From assembly GCA_937950605.1 (NCBI GenBank), contig CALFDA010000046.1, positions 1 through 14,180 on the forward strand: a DNA stretch of 14,180 nt. Direction: 5' to 3'. The notes under the pieces are model-generated. The model was given only the letters and a program-made list of their open reading frames with translations, was not told the DNA's origin and ran no database searches. The stretch comes from an uncultured PS1 clade bacterium (lineage in GTDB: Bacteria; Pseudomonadota; Gammaproteobacteria; PS1; Pseudothioglobaceae). Positions 6,268 to 13,941 of this stretch are shown in pieces (position 1 is the stretch's first letter; the number at the start of each line of letters is the position of its first letter). The translations under genes and the position numbers were made by a program.

Positions 6268-6881
6268 AAGTTTTTTTCAATAGCTTGAATCCAAGTTTTA
6301 ATATGTACATTTTTGGTTTTAAATGCCGCAATATTTACCACAAGACGAGAGCTAATATCTGCAATATGCGCAAATGGGGTCAAACCGTTAGCTTTTAATG
6401 TATTGCCAGTTTCAACCAAATCTACAATGCAATGCGCTAAACCAACAACTGGTGCCAACTCCATTGCACCATATAGTTTAATAATTTCACAGGATTTACT
6501 TTGAGCCTCAAAATAGCGTTTGGCGGTGTTAATATACTTCGTTGCAACCTTCAAGTTGTGTTGTTTTAACTTATTCTTATTACTTGCCGCAAGCATTAAT
6601 TGACACTTAGCGATACCTAAGTCTAATAACTCAAACAAACCTTCCGCACCATGTTCAAGCAACACATCTTTGCCAACAATACCCATATCTGCTGCACCAT
6701 GTTGGACAAATACAGGCACATCGGTAGCGCGGATAACAATCACTTTGACATCATCAAAATTGCTGTTAAGAATCAATTTTCTAGAATTAAGCTCCGTATC
6801 GGCAATTTTTAATCCTGCTTTGTCTAGCAAAGGCAGTGTTTGCTTAAGAATCCTGCCTTTTGATAATGCAATGGTTAACAT
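6264..6881 (-). CDS. hisG: ATP phosphoribosyltransferase catalytic subunit, short form (HisG-S)
   Basis: HisG joins ATP and PRPP to make phosphoribosyl-ATP, the first and controlling step of histidine synthesis. The product is only 205 residues, ending just after the second catalytic domain. It lacks the C-terminal regulatory domain that carries histidine feedback in the roughly 300-residue form. MGIVGKDVL (66-74) and the PRPP-binding loop DLVETGNTLKANG (154-166) are intact. Short HisG proteins are known to work with HisZ, a catalytically inactive HisRS paralogue, which is not in this window. It starts 11 bases after nusB with a weak ribosome site and overlaps hisD by 4 bases. Confidence 0.95.
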   Translation of the reverse strand: MLTIALSKGRILKQTLPLLDKAGLKIADTELNSRKLILNSNFDDVKVIVIRATDVPVFVQHGAADMGIVGKDVLLEHGAEGLFELLDLGIAKCQLMLAASNKNKLKQHNLKVATKYINTAKRYFEAQSKSCEIIKLYGAMELAPVVGLAHCIVDLVETGNTLKANGLTPFAHIADISSRLVVNIAAFKTKNVHIKTWIQAIEKNL

Positions 6882-6892
6882 ATTTTCTAACT

Positions 6893-7348
6893 TTAAATTA
6901 ACAATGTTTTGTGCAATTTGTTTTCACAACCAGCTTCAATACAGCGCAATGTTTTAGCTAGTTGATCTAGTGATGAGTTAATCAGTTTAAACGCCCCCTC
7001 AGCACCGTATAGTTTAGCAATTTCAAGTGCTTCATTAATGACTACCTTATAAGGCACTTCAATAGAATTTTGCAACTCGTAAGCGCCTAGGTAAAGCACT
7101 GCATGCTCCACCAAGCCAAGTTCGTCAATATCACGGCTGATAGTTGGTGCAATCAAAGTATCAAGTTCATTGCGATTTTTTAAAATATTGATAAACAAAT
7201 TGGAAAAAAATGCTTTTGATATTTTTCCAGACTGCTGATTTAAAAATTGCTGTTCGATTTTTAATACCTCGCCACCCGATACCATATATTGATACAGTGC
7301 TTGGACAACACGCTCTCTAGAACGGCGTTTATGGGTTTTGAATGCCAT
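6893..7348 (-). CDS. nusB: Transcription antitermination factor NusB
   Basis: NusB pairs with NusE (ribosomal protein S10) on boxA RNA and helps RNA polymerase through rRNA operons. The 151-residue all-alpha protein begins with the conserved basic segment KTHKRRSRERVVQALYQY (4-21), which carries the RNA-binding arginines. It also shows SRDIDELGLVEHAVLYLGAYEL (residues 90-111) and NEALEIAKLYG further on, both family hallmarks. It lies 9 bases downstream of ribH, an order found in many bacteria, and 11 bases upstream of hisG. Residues after about 140 are a short variable tail. Confidence 0.95.
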   Translation of the reverse strand: MAFKTHKRRSRERVVQALYQYMVSGGEVLKIEQQFLNQQSGKISKAFFSNLFINILKNRNELDTLIAPTISRDIDELGLVEHAVLYLGAYELQNSIEVPYKVVINEALEIAKLYGAEGAFKLINSSLDQLAKTLRCIEAGCENKLHKTLLI

Positions 7349-7357
7349 AATGCAAAA

Positions 7358-7831
7358 TTAAGCTTGCTCAAGCAAATACAACATTTCAATCATAGCTAGG
7401 GCAGCGTCTTCACCTTTGTTGCCTTTATATCCTCCCGCTCTACCAATAGCTTGATCTATGTTGTTAGTAGTCAATACGCCAAAGGCGGTTGGCACTTCAA
7501 ATTGATAAGAAACATCTGCCACGCCACGTGAACACTCATTACAAACAAAGTCAAAATGCGGTGTTTCACCGTTAATCACAGCGCCTAAAGTCACAATACC
7601 TTGATATTTTGCGCTTTTTGCTAGTTTTTTTGCTAATAGCGGAATCTCAAATGCGCCAGGCGCGTAAAAAATATCAATATTATTTTTGTCAGCCCCATAC
7701 TTGGTTAAAGTTTTTTGTGCAGCAAGCAATAATTTATCGCTAATATCTTGGTAAAAATAACCAACAGCAATGGCGATTTTTTTATCTTTTAAAAAGTTTG
7801 CGTGCGCATTTTTATCAAATTTATAATCCAT
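7358..7831 (-). CDS. ribH: 6,7-dimethyl-8-ribityllumazine synthase
   Basis: RibH condenses the aminouracil and dihydroxybutanone phosphate intermediates to lumazine, the next-to-last step of riboflavin synthesis, as a hollow oligomeric shell. The 157-residue protein contains the substrate loops APGAFEIP (57-64) and GAVINGETPHFDFV (83-96, catalytic H92), then PTAFGVLTT (114-122) and GRAGGYKGNKGEDAA (130-144, phosphate-binding R131). In the first loop the common FN is FY (F26-Y27), a mild variation. It is the first gene of the minus-strand ribH-nusB-hisG-hisD unit, with AGGTAA about 3 bases before the ATG. A TATTAT at 7873-7868 could be its -10. No FMN riboswitch is seen upstream. Confidence 0.96.
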   Translation of the reverse strand: MDYKFDKNAHANFLKDKKIAIAVGYFYQDISDKLLLAAQKTLTKYGADKNNIDIFYAPGAFEIPLLAKKLAKSAKYQGIVTLGAVINGETPHFDFVCNECSRGVADVSYQFEVPTAFGVLTTNNIDQAIGRAGGYKGNKGEDAALAMIEMLYLLEQA

Positions 7832-8195
7832 AGTTACCTGATTTTTAAGTGTAACTTGCGCTGGCTAATAATACCTAATTCAAGCATCATTTGTGGTGTT
7901 TGATAACTTAGATGTTTTAAAAAGGCATAGCAAATATTAACACATTCGTTTACAACTATTTTCACGAGGATACAGATTAATGAAATCAACATTTACTTGT
8001 TTAGCGTTTGTCAATACCTGTTCGCATATAATTCATTTTAAACATCGCTAAACTGGGTGTTTGGCTTTTTTAGAAGTAAAAAATTGCATTTTAAACTTAA
8101 AGGAGTGTGGAATAAACAGCAATTTTTCAAGGAAAATAGACAAAAAAATCCAAATGTATGTCATAATTTACACCTCATGCATTCAGTAAAAAACT
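7832..8195. other. Divergent intergenic region between ribH and lptE
   Basis: This 364-base gap holds the ribH promoter side on the left and an lptE promoter on the right (TGTCATAAT, -10 CATAAT at 8162-8167, about 29 bases before the lptE ATG). In the middle, a 23-codon frame starting at 7980 (MKSTFTCLAF...) has a fair ribosome site (GAGGA at 7966-7970). Two further frames run openly from about 8052 to 8189 and from about 8041 to 8209. The latter reads KKLHFKLKGVWNKQQFFK and overlaps the lptE start. None is convincing as a gene; this may be a degenerate repeat or remnant. The usual upstream neighbour leuS is absent. Confidence 0.5.
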
Positions 8196-8645
8196 ATGTT
8201 AAACGCTAATTTGCTCTTTATAGTGCTAATTTCTAGTTTGTTAAGTGCTTGTGGTTTTTATGTGCCTAAAAACACCGCACCTATTAACATATCGATAACT
8301 AGCGATACAGAATCTGCATTTGTTACCGAGTTAAAAAAACACCTTGATGCAAATATAACGCCATCTCTACATGTTGAAATTAGCACTGAGGTACAAACAA
8401 AGCAAATAATTGCCTATAAAAACAATGGTGATATAAGTAGTTATATGCTAACGCTTAGCGTACCTATTAAAATAATACGTAACCAAACGCCATTACTAGC
8501 AAAAAACCTAACGGCAACTACAACCCTTAAAAAAATGGAATTAGCGCAAGCTGATAAGATACAAACTAAACATAGCTTTAATCAACTGCGTAAATCAGTT
8601 ATTGTAAAATTGCTAAGGATACTGACACAACTCAATGCGAATTAA
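8196..8645 (+). CDS. lptE: LPS-assembly lipoprotein LptE
   Basis: LptE plugs the outer-membrane LptD barrel and helps place lipopolysaccharide in the outer leaflet. The 149-residue product starts with a lipoprotein signal (residues 1-18) ending in the lipobox LSAC, with C19 as the lipidated cysteine, then GFYVPK, similar to the GFHLR start of mature LptE. The rest is a small alpha/beta domain with low sequence conservation, as is usual for this family. Identification rests on the lipobox, the length and the position directly before holA, which it overlaps by 11 bases. The family is often found as leuS-lptE-holA; leuS is missing here. The ribosome site is weak. Confidence 0.88.
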   Translation: MLNANLLFIVLISSLLSACGFYVPKNTAPINISITSDTESAFVTELKKHLDANITPSLHVEISTEVQTKQIIAYKNNGDISSYMLTLSVPIKIIRNQTPLLAKNLTATTTLKKMELAQADKIQTKHSFNQLRKSVIVKLLRILTQLNAN

Positions 8646-9654
8646 TTCTGAACAATTAAAAACGACACTAACAAAACAACTTGATTCAATTTACCTAGTT
8701 TTTGGGGTAGAGTTGTTAATTGTTGAACAAAGCCTAAGTTATATTAGAGATGTTGCAAAAACACAAGGTTTTGCCGAACGCGTTAGTTTTGAAATAGATA
8801 GTAATTTTGATTGGAATAAGATTATCAGTGAATTCTTGACAAATTCATTATTTTCACCAAAACGCATCATTGAATGTCGCCTAAAAACGGGAAAAATTGG
8901 CATTAAGGGTTCAAAAACTCTAAGCGAAATTGTCGCTAATATACCAAGTGATACTTTACTCATAGTCTCGACAGGAAAACTTGAGATGTCCCAACAAAAA
9001 AGTCGATGGTTTAAAGCATTTGAAGCAAATGGTAGTGTTGTGCAAGTTTGGGAGGTGCAACGCCAGCATTTAGTTGGTTGGATTACCAATCATATGACAG
9101 AATTAGGTTTGGCAGCTAACACAAAAGTAGCGCAAAGCATCGCCTACTACACTGAGGGCAATTTATTAGCTTCAATGCAAGAAATTCAAAAATTAAAAAT
9201 GGCTTATCCAAATGGCAATATTGATGTCAAAGACTATACACAACAGTTATCCGAGCAATCACAATACAATATTTACAATTTAATTAACTCAGCATTAATA
9301 GCCGATAGCGAGCAAATGCTTAAAATTTACACGACAATGATAAACGACACGGCTACGCCAATTATGCTAATTAATGCCCTACATCGAGAACTTAATGCGA
9401 TGATTAATATGGCGATTGAATTACAACAAACCAAAAAAATTGCGCACGTCTTGCAGAGCCATAAGGTCTGGAAAAGTAGACAAGCCATTATCTCTAATGC
9501 ACTAAAACGTCTATCTTATCAACGCTTACAAAAAATAGTATTGTTGCTTGGGCGTATTGACCGATCAATCAAAGGCATGGATAATTTAAACGTCATCGAT
9601 GAATGTCGCATATTATTACTAACAATAGCAGGAAAATCACCATGGAATCAATAA
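8635..9654 (+). CDS. holA: DNA polymerase III subunit delta
   Basis: HolA is the delta subunit of the clamp loader; it opens the beta sliding clamp at the replication fork. The 339-residue length is normal. Similarity to E. coli HolA extends over the full chain, for example INSEQLKTTL at the N-terminus, NSLFSPKRIIE (70-80), YTEGNLLASMQEIQKLKMAYP (168-188) in the helical lid, and HKVWKSRQAI with ALKRLS near the C-terminus. It has an inactive AAA+-type fold, so no Walker motif is expected. Its start lies inside the end of lptE (11 bases) and its end overlaps proA by 13 bases, so the three genes form a tightly coupled operon. Confidence 0.94.
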   Translation: MRINSEQLKTTLTKQLDSIYLVFGVELLIVEQSLSYIRDVAKTQGFAERVSFEIDSNFDWNKIISEFLTNSLFSPKRIIECRLKTGKIGIKGSKTLSEIVANIPSDTLLIVSTGKLEMSQQKSRWFKAFEANGSVVQVWEVQRQHLVGWITNHMTELGLAANTKVAQSIAYYTEGNLLASMQEIQKLKMAYPNGNIDVKDYTQQLSEQSQYNIYNLINSALIADSEQMLKIYTTMINDTATPIMLINALHRELNAMINMAIELQQTKKIAHVLQSHKVWKSRQAIISNALKRLSYQRLQKIVLLLGRIDRSIKGMDNLNVIDECRILLLTIAGKSPWNQ

Positions 9655-10901
9655 AAGATTTAGTTATCACACTTGGTAAAAATGCGCGAAATAGCGCGAA
9701 GACGCTTCGTTATGCAACTACAAAGCAAAAAAATAAGGCATTAAACAATATTGCCAAGCAAATTGATAAAAATCGCACAACAATCTTAAAAGCTAATCAA
9801 CAAGATTTAGACCACAGCAAAAATAATGGATTAGAAGAGGCACTTCTAGACAGGTTAATGCTAGATAACGCCCGTTTAGATGATATTATTGAAAGTCTTA
9901 AACAAATTGAATCTATGCCTGATCCGATTGGAGAGATCAGCGATCTTAAATTTCGCCCAAGTGGTATTCAAGTGGGAAAAATGCGTGTTGCACTCGGAGT
10001 AATAGGCATTATTTATGAGTCTCGCCCAAATGTTACTATTGACGCATCAGCGTTGTGCCTTAAATCGGGCAATAGTGCAATTTTACGTGGTGGGTCTGAG
10101 GCTATTCGCTCTAACTTAGCGCTTTATGATTGCGTTAAACAAGGTTTGATTGATGTTGGTTTAGATAAAAACTGCGTGCAACTGGTTGCTACAACAAATA
10201 GAACGGTCGTAAATGAGCTGGTTAAATCTAGTAGTTATGTTGATGCCATCATACCGCGTGGCGGTAAAGGCTTGGTTGCAGCCATTAGCAAAAATGCACA
10301 AGTACCAGTTATTAAACATTTGCATGGTATTTGTCATACCTACATCGACAAAGATGCCGACACTCAAAAAGCCATTGATGTTGCTTTTAATGGCAAAACT
10401 CGTCGTTATGGAGTGTGCAACGCTACAGAAACTCTATTGGTACATGCTTTAGCAGTAGAGCGTATTATGCCTGAACTAATCGCAAAATTTATTGCCAAAG
10501 GCGTGGAATTAAGGGGATGTGAGCAAACACAAAAACTTTCAGAACAAATTCTTGTTGCTACGGACAAAGACTGGGACACAGAATATTTAGATGCTATTTT
10601 ATCAATTCGTATTGTTAATTCGATAACAGATGCCATTGAGCATATCGAAAAACACGGTTCGGGTCATACCGAATCTATTGTGAGCGAAAACTATAGTGCT
10701 ACACGTTGCTTTATGCGCGAAGTTGAATCATCTTCTGTTATGGTAAATGCCTCTACTGCTTTTGCCGATGGTTTTGAATATGGATTGGGTGCTGAGATTG
10801 GTATTAGCACTGATAAATTCCATGTGCGTGGTCCTGTTGGTTTAGAGGGACTCACCTCGCAAAAATTCATCGTGCTAGGAGATGGACACACTAGAAAATA
10901 G
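9642..10901 (+). CDS. proA: Gamma-glutamyl phosphate reductase
   Basis: ProA reduces gamma-glutamyl phosphate with NADPH to glutamate semialdehyde, the second step of proline synthesis; proB is not in the window. I use the ATG at 9642, giving 419 residues, because AGGA near 9630 is correctly placed and the family begins at this point. A start at 9603 would add 13 unrelated residues. Visible motifs include IYESRPNVT (124-132), KSGNSAILRGG (141-151), IIPRGGKGL (203-211), YGVCNATETLL with catalytic C259, and FADGFEYGLGAEIGIST near the C-terminus followed by VRGPVGLEGLTS. It is the last gene of the lptE-holA-proA unit. Confidence 0.96.
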   Translation: MESIKDLVITLGKNARNSAKTLRYATTKQKNKALNNIAKQIDKNRTTILKANQQDLDHSKNNGLEEALLDRLMLDNARLDDIIESLKQIESMPDPIGEISDLKFRPSGIQVGKMRVALGVIGIIYESRPNVTIDASALCLKSGNSAILRGGSEAIRSNLALYDCVKQGLIDVGLDKNCVQLVATTNRTVVNELVKSSSYVDAIIPRGGKGLVAAISKNAQVPVIKHLHGICHTYIDKDADTQKAIDVAFNGKTRRYGVCNATETLLVHALAVERIMPELIAKFIAKGVELRGCEQTQKLSEQILVATDKDWDTEYLDAILSIRIVNSITDAIEHIEKHGSGHTESIVSENYSATRCFMREVESSSVMVNASTAFADGFEYGLGAEIGISTDKFHVRGPVGLEGLTSQKFIVLGDGHTRK

Positions 10902-10950
10902 TCACTGTGTAATTGTTATATGCTATCATTTTGAAGTATAGAGAACGGAT

Positions 10951-11142
10951 ATGGAAATATTAAGCCCAACAAAATCAGAATGTTTGACAATTTCAGAATA
11001 TGTAAAAATGATGTCTGATGAAAATTTTAATAAACATGTCGTCAAAACACGTTATCGCATAAATTCAGACTGGAGTAGTGCTGAAACTGGTTGTTTTGTT
11101 GTAGAATATGATCGTTTTGTGTTAAGAAGGAAAAAATTATAA
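10951..11142 (+). CDS. Small hypothetical protein
   Basis: A 63-residue soluble frame begins 49 bases after proA, with a GAGAACGG ribosome-site-like stretch just before the ATG. An extended -10-like TGCTATCAT at 10921-10929 would give a 15-base leader. The protein has no signal or membrane helix. A Lys/Arg-rich end (FVLRRKKL) follows residues typical of a beta-strand (CFVVEYDRFVL). I do not recognise it. Its stop is immediately followed by the ATG of the next small frame, so the two may be translated together, which raises the chance that both were real genes. Confidence 0.5.
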   Translation: MEILSPTKSECLTISEYVKMMSDENFNKHVVKTRYRINSDWSSAETGCFVVEYDRFVLRRKKL

Positions 11143-11497
11143 ATGCCAAATACTGAAATTCAAGTTAATGACAAAGAAATAGCATTGTTCAGCAACATTG
11201 CTGAAACTGAAAAGCACAAATCAGATAACGACAAGGAAGTTCGCCTAGCAGAAATTGCAATGTATGAAAGAACTGCTAAAATTGAAATTGAAAACAAAAC
11301 TCACACATTAGAGCAAGAAAAAGATTTTAGATTAACGAACACAAAAAAGACTATATTGGATGTTAGGTCTATCTAGCATCATAATGATTATGTTTATTAT
11401 TTTTTTAATAACTTCTGGCAATAAGGATTTAGTTGTCCCTATTCTTTCTTTCATAATTGGCGCATTAGGCGGATTCGGGTATGGGAAAAGTCGCTAA
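11143..11497 (+). pseudogene. Small membrane protein with a one-base frameshift in an A6 run
   Basis: As it stands the frame from 11143 ends at 11374-11376 after 77 residues. The N-terminal part is a charged, coiled-coil-like region (residues 1-66). In the +1 frame, from the A6 run at 11343-11348 onward, the reading continues without a stop to the TAA at 11495-11497. It encodes RLYWMLGLSSIIMIMFIIFL, a short loop (ITSGNKDLVV), PILSFIIGALGGFGYG and KSR. This is two membrane helices with a basic end. Removing one A would give one coherent 117-residue protein, with a cytosolic coiled coil followed by a membrane hairpin. It may be a recent pseudogene, a sequencing error, or rescued by transcriptional slippage. 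The family is not recognised. Confidence 0.55.
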
Positions 11498-11512
11498 ATT
11501 TATCTAAGTTTA

Positions 11513-12697
11513 ATGAATATAGACGAAACACTGGCAATTTTTAAGCGTGGTAGTGATGAAATATTGCCACTTGATGAACTTAAAGACAAACTTAAACGCA
11601 AAAAAGTTTTAAAAATAAAAGCAGGGTTTGACCCGACAGCACCTGATTTGCATTTAGGGCATACAGTTTTAATCAATAAACTCAAACAATTACAAGATTT
11701 AGGTCATGAAATTCAGTTTTTAATTGGGGATTTCACCGCCATGATTGGCGATCCAACGGGCAAAAGTAAAACGCGTCCACCACTTTCACACGAGCAGGTG
11801 CAAGAAAACTCCAAAAGCTATACCGAACAAGTATTCAAAATTTTGGATAAAGACAAAACCAATGTTGTTTTTAATTCCCAATGGATGGAGCAGATGACGC
11901 CGATGGAGTTTGTCCAATTATCAAGCAAACAAACTGTTGCTAGAATGTTAGAGCGCGATGATTTTTCCAAGCGTTACAAAGCAGAACAGCCCATCTCAAT
12001 CCATGAATTTTTATACCCTTTGGTGCAAGGCAATGATTCTGTCAAACTAGAAAGCGATGTAGAGATTGGTGGCACTGATCAAAAATTTAACTTGTTAGTT
12101 GGTAGAGAATTGCAAAAACAAGCAGGAAAAGAACAACAAGTGATTCTAACTATGCCGATTTTGCAAGGTCTGGACGGTGTGCAAAAAATGAGCAAATCCC
12201 TAGATAACTACATTGGTATTGACGACCCCCCTGATGAAATGTTTGGCAAAATACTTTCAATTTCAGACGAGTTAATGTGGCGTTATTTTGAATTATTAAG
12301 TTTCAAGCCCTTAGAGGTGATTAAGAACTTAAAACAAGAAATGGCACAAGGCAAAAATCCAAGGGATATTAAGTTTATGCTTGCCAATGAACTAATTACG
12401 CGTTTTCACAACGCTAAATCTGGGCAACAAGCGCAACAAAATTTTATCAACCGTTTTAGCAAAAACCAAATTCCAGATGAAATGGAGGAATTTATTTTTG
12501 TCGCAGGCATTAAAATTGCAAACCTACTCAAAGATACAGGTCTTTGTCCTAGCACCTCAAATGCTTATCAAATGATTAAACAAGGTGCTGCTAGAATTAA
12601 TGGTGAGAAAATTACCGACAAAAATTTAGTACCAAAAATCGGTACAAAAGTCTATCAAGTCGGCAAGCATAGGTTTGCAAGAGTGACAATTCGATAA
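11513..12697 (+). CDS. tyrS: Tyrosyl-tRNA synthetase (TyrZ type)
   Basis: The enzyme charges tRNA-Tyr with tyrosine. The 394-residue class I synthetase has the HIGH-type motif HLGH at 47-50 within FDPTAPDLHLGH, the tyrosine pocket and GGTDQKFN (186-193), and a KMSKS loop at 225-229. The C-terminal ~65 residues are an S4 RNA-binding domain (AYQMIKQGAARINGEKI). The KMSKS form and length place it in the TyrZ group rather than the E. coli TyrS group, whose loop is KFGKT. There is little ribosome-site signal before the ATG at 11513, which lies 15 bases after the upstream membrane-protein frame. Its 3' end overlaps the -35 region of ssrA. Confidence 0.96.
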   Translation: MNIDETLAIFKRGSDEILPLDELKDKLKRKKVLKIKAGFDPTAPDLHLGHTVLINKLKQLQDLGHEIQFLIGDFTAMIGDPTGKSKTRPPLSHEQVQENSKSYTEQVFKILDKDKTNVVFNSQWMEQMTPMEFVQLSSKQTVARMLERDDFSKRYKAEQPISIHEFLYPLVQGNDSVKLESDVEIGGTDQKFNLLVGRELQKQAGKEQQVILTMPILQGLDGVQKMSKSLDNYIGIDDPPDEMFGKILSISDELMWRYFELLSFKPLEVIKNLKQEMAQGKNPRDIKFMLANELITRFHNAKSGQQAQQNFINRFSKNQIPDEMEEFIFVAGIKIANLLKDTGLCPSTSNAYQMIKQGAARINGEKITDKNLVPKIGTKVYQVGKHRFARVTIR

Positions 12698-12712
12698 ATA
12701 AAGTGTTATAAT
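12683..12712 (+). promoter_or_regulatory. Promoter of ssrA
   Basis: The -35 is GTGACA (12683-12688, 5 of 6 consensus), the spacer is 18 bases, and the -10 is TATAAT (12707-12712) with an upstream TGT giving the extended form. Transcription would start near 12719, a few bases before the mature tmRNA 5' end. The -35 lies inside tyrS. Confidence 0.75.
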
Positions 12713-12724
12713 CCCCGCCTTCTA

Positions 12725-13069
12725 GGGGATGACATGGCTTCGACGAGGAGTTGGATCTCAAAGATGCATGCCGAGGATGAGAATAACTCGTAAAAGTTTC
12801 TTAAAAAAGATAGTTGCAAACGAAGACAACTACGCTCTAGCTGCATAGCTAGCCGCCCCTTTGAGATTGTCTGTGTTTCAAAGATGGCGGTCGATAACAG
12901 ACTCGCTAGAATTATTTGTTCGGGATAATTCGGTTAAAATTTGCTGGAATCGCGCTTGCAGTCCCTGATGGTCGGGTGGCAAGTTGCTAAAACAATAGAC
13001 CAGACTAAGCATGTAGACTCTTTGTTTGAAAGTTTTCGGACGCGAGTTCAATTCTCGCCATCTCCACCA
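12725..13069 (+). ncRNA. ssrA: Transfer-messenger RNA (tmRNA)
   Basis: tmRNA frees stalled ribosomes and tags the unfinished protein for degradation. The 345-base gene starts GGGGATGACATGGCTTCGAC and ends with a T-arm and acceptor strand CATCTCC-A-CCA, which pairs with GGGGATG at the 5' end (seven pairs, one G-U). The CCA is encoded. The resume codon GCA at 12816 begins the tag reading frame, giving ANEDNYALAA before TAG at 12846-12848. The tail YALAA is the normal ClpXP-type degron. The pattern GCATGCCGAGG and the GACTAAGCATGTAGA segment near the 3' end are also typical. This is the one-piece form, not the permuted two-piece form. SmpB, its protein partner, is not in this window. Confidence 0.98.
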
Positions 13070-13247
13070 AGTTTATGTTGTCTAAATTCTTAAATTATCA
13101 TAGTTCCTAATAAATTTAGTTTTTCGTTGTCTAATTAATCTTTTAAAGACGCTTATCCTGACTATACACAATTTTATTTTGCTAATTATTCCTATTTTCT
13201 AAAATTGTTAATTTGGTTAAACAATAAACTTCGCTACTAAAAAAGAG
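13070..13247. other. Non-coding AT-rich stretch after ssrA
   Basis: There is no gene here. Two short direct copies of GTTGTCTAA (near 13078 and 13125) occur. A weak 4-bp hairpin before TTTTT around 13102-13120 could end the tmRNA transcript, but it is not convincing. Confidence 0.4.
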
Positions 13248-13265
13248 TGTCATCTAAACCCCGCT

Positions 13266-13305
13266 CTCTTATAAAACACCTTATACCATTGATAAATTAT
13301 AAGAG
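13266..13305 (+). repeat. Perfect 9-bp inverted repeat ahead of the transposase relic
   Basis: CTCTTATAA at 13266-13274 and TTATAAGAG at 13297-13305 pair exactly around a 22-base loop. The right arm contains the AAGAG ribosome site for the transposase ATG at 13314. A folded transcript would hide that site, as some insertion sequences do to limit expression from outside promoters. Confidence 0.6.
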
Positions 13306-13313
13306 ATAAACTT

Positions 13314-13925
13314 ATGGCAGGTATATTACATGACAACGCCAAAACTACGTTACGAATCATAAAAGAAATACAAAACTCTAATCAAAAAGCATCTCTTAAG
13401 TTAGCAAAAATCTAGCATCTAACACCTAAAATCTGCAACAACTACAGAGAACGGTTTATTTGGCGACAATACAACTTATCATTCACTAACTCGGTAACAA
13501 TAACAAATTATCTGCAAAGTAATTCTAAAACCTCATCATCTTAATCAACTGCCAAAAAAAATAGGCAACATAAATTAAAGACAAAAGATTGCTTTCAAGG
13601 TTTACGCCGCACTAACAGATAATGGCGAACAACTTACATGTTCTTTATTTGTCAAGTATAAGAATTATGCCAACAATATAACATTAAGCACAAATTAACA
13701 TAATTTAGGTATCCATGGACTAATAGGCAAGCAGAAATCTTTAACAAGCAATTTAAAACCCATGCAACTTAAACTATAGCATTATGATAATAAGAGTGAA
13801 TTGAGGCAACATACTCAGGCGTTTATTTTGTTCTATAACTATCAAAAGCCATTGAAATCTTATAGACTAAAAACACCTTGTTGAATTGATGCTTGAAAGT
13901 TATCAAAAAACACTTAAGTGTTTCT
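13314..13925 (+). pseudogene. Relic of an IS481-family (DDE integrase-core) transposase
   Basis: Pieces of one protein are readable in changing frames. The N-terminal helix-turn-helix segment (LHDNAKTTLRIIKEIQ, LKLAKI) starts at the ATG at 13314. A catalytic-Asp motif ALTDNGEQLT is at about 13609-13638, one frame over. The segment QQYNIKHKLT, YPWTNRQAEIFN with the catalytic Glu, is at about 13671-13750 back in the first frame. The C-terminal signature HYDNKSELRQHTQAFILFYN with YQKPLKS is at about 13780-13860, one frame over again, then VELMLESYQK in the third frame. Stop codons lie in the first frame at 13413 and 13542. The stretch that would carry the first catalytic Asp is missing or unreadable. 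Gene order of motifs matches IS481 transposases, so this is an old, non-functional copy. Confidence 0.8.
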
Positions 13926-13931
13926 TGATAA
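13900..13931. repeat. 32-bp near-perfect palindrome at the end of the transposase relic
   Basis: TTATCAA-a-AAACACTT is followed immediately by AAGTGTTT-c-TTGATAA. Fifteen of sixteen positions are complementary and there is no spacer. It could be the hairpin of an old transposase terminator, or an unrelated palindromic site. Confidence 0.7.
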
Positions 13932-13941
13932 TCCAAGAGAT

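Noticed and set aside
7832..7960. FMN riboswitch before ribH
   Set aside because: None of the conserved riboswitch segments are present and the leader seems only about 30 bases long.
749..8163. Shared 12-base string AAATGTATGTCA upstream of gor and lptE as a regulatory motif
   Set aside because: In DNA this AT-rich, several 12-base matches are expected by chance over the window, so on its own it is not evidence.
9603..9641. Earlier start for proA
   Set aside because: The 13 added residues lie inside holA and are not like ProA; the ATG at 9642 has an AGGA site.
13102..13120. Terminator for ssrA (CTAA/TTAG hairpin then TTTTT)
   Set aside because: The stem is only 4 weak pairs.
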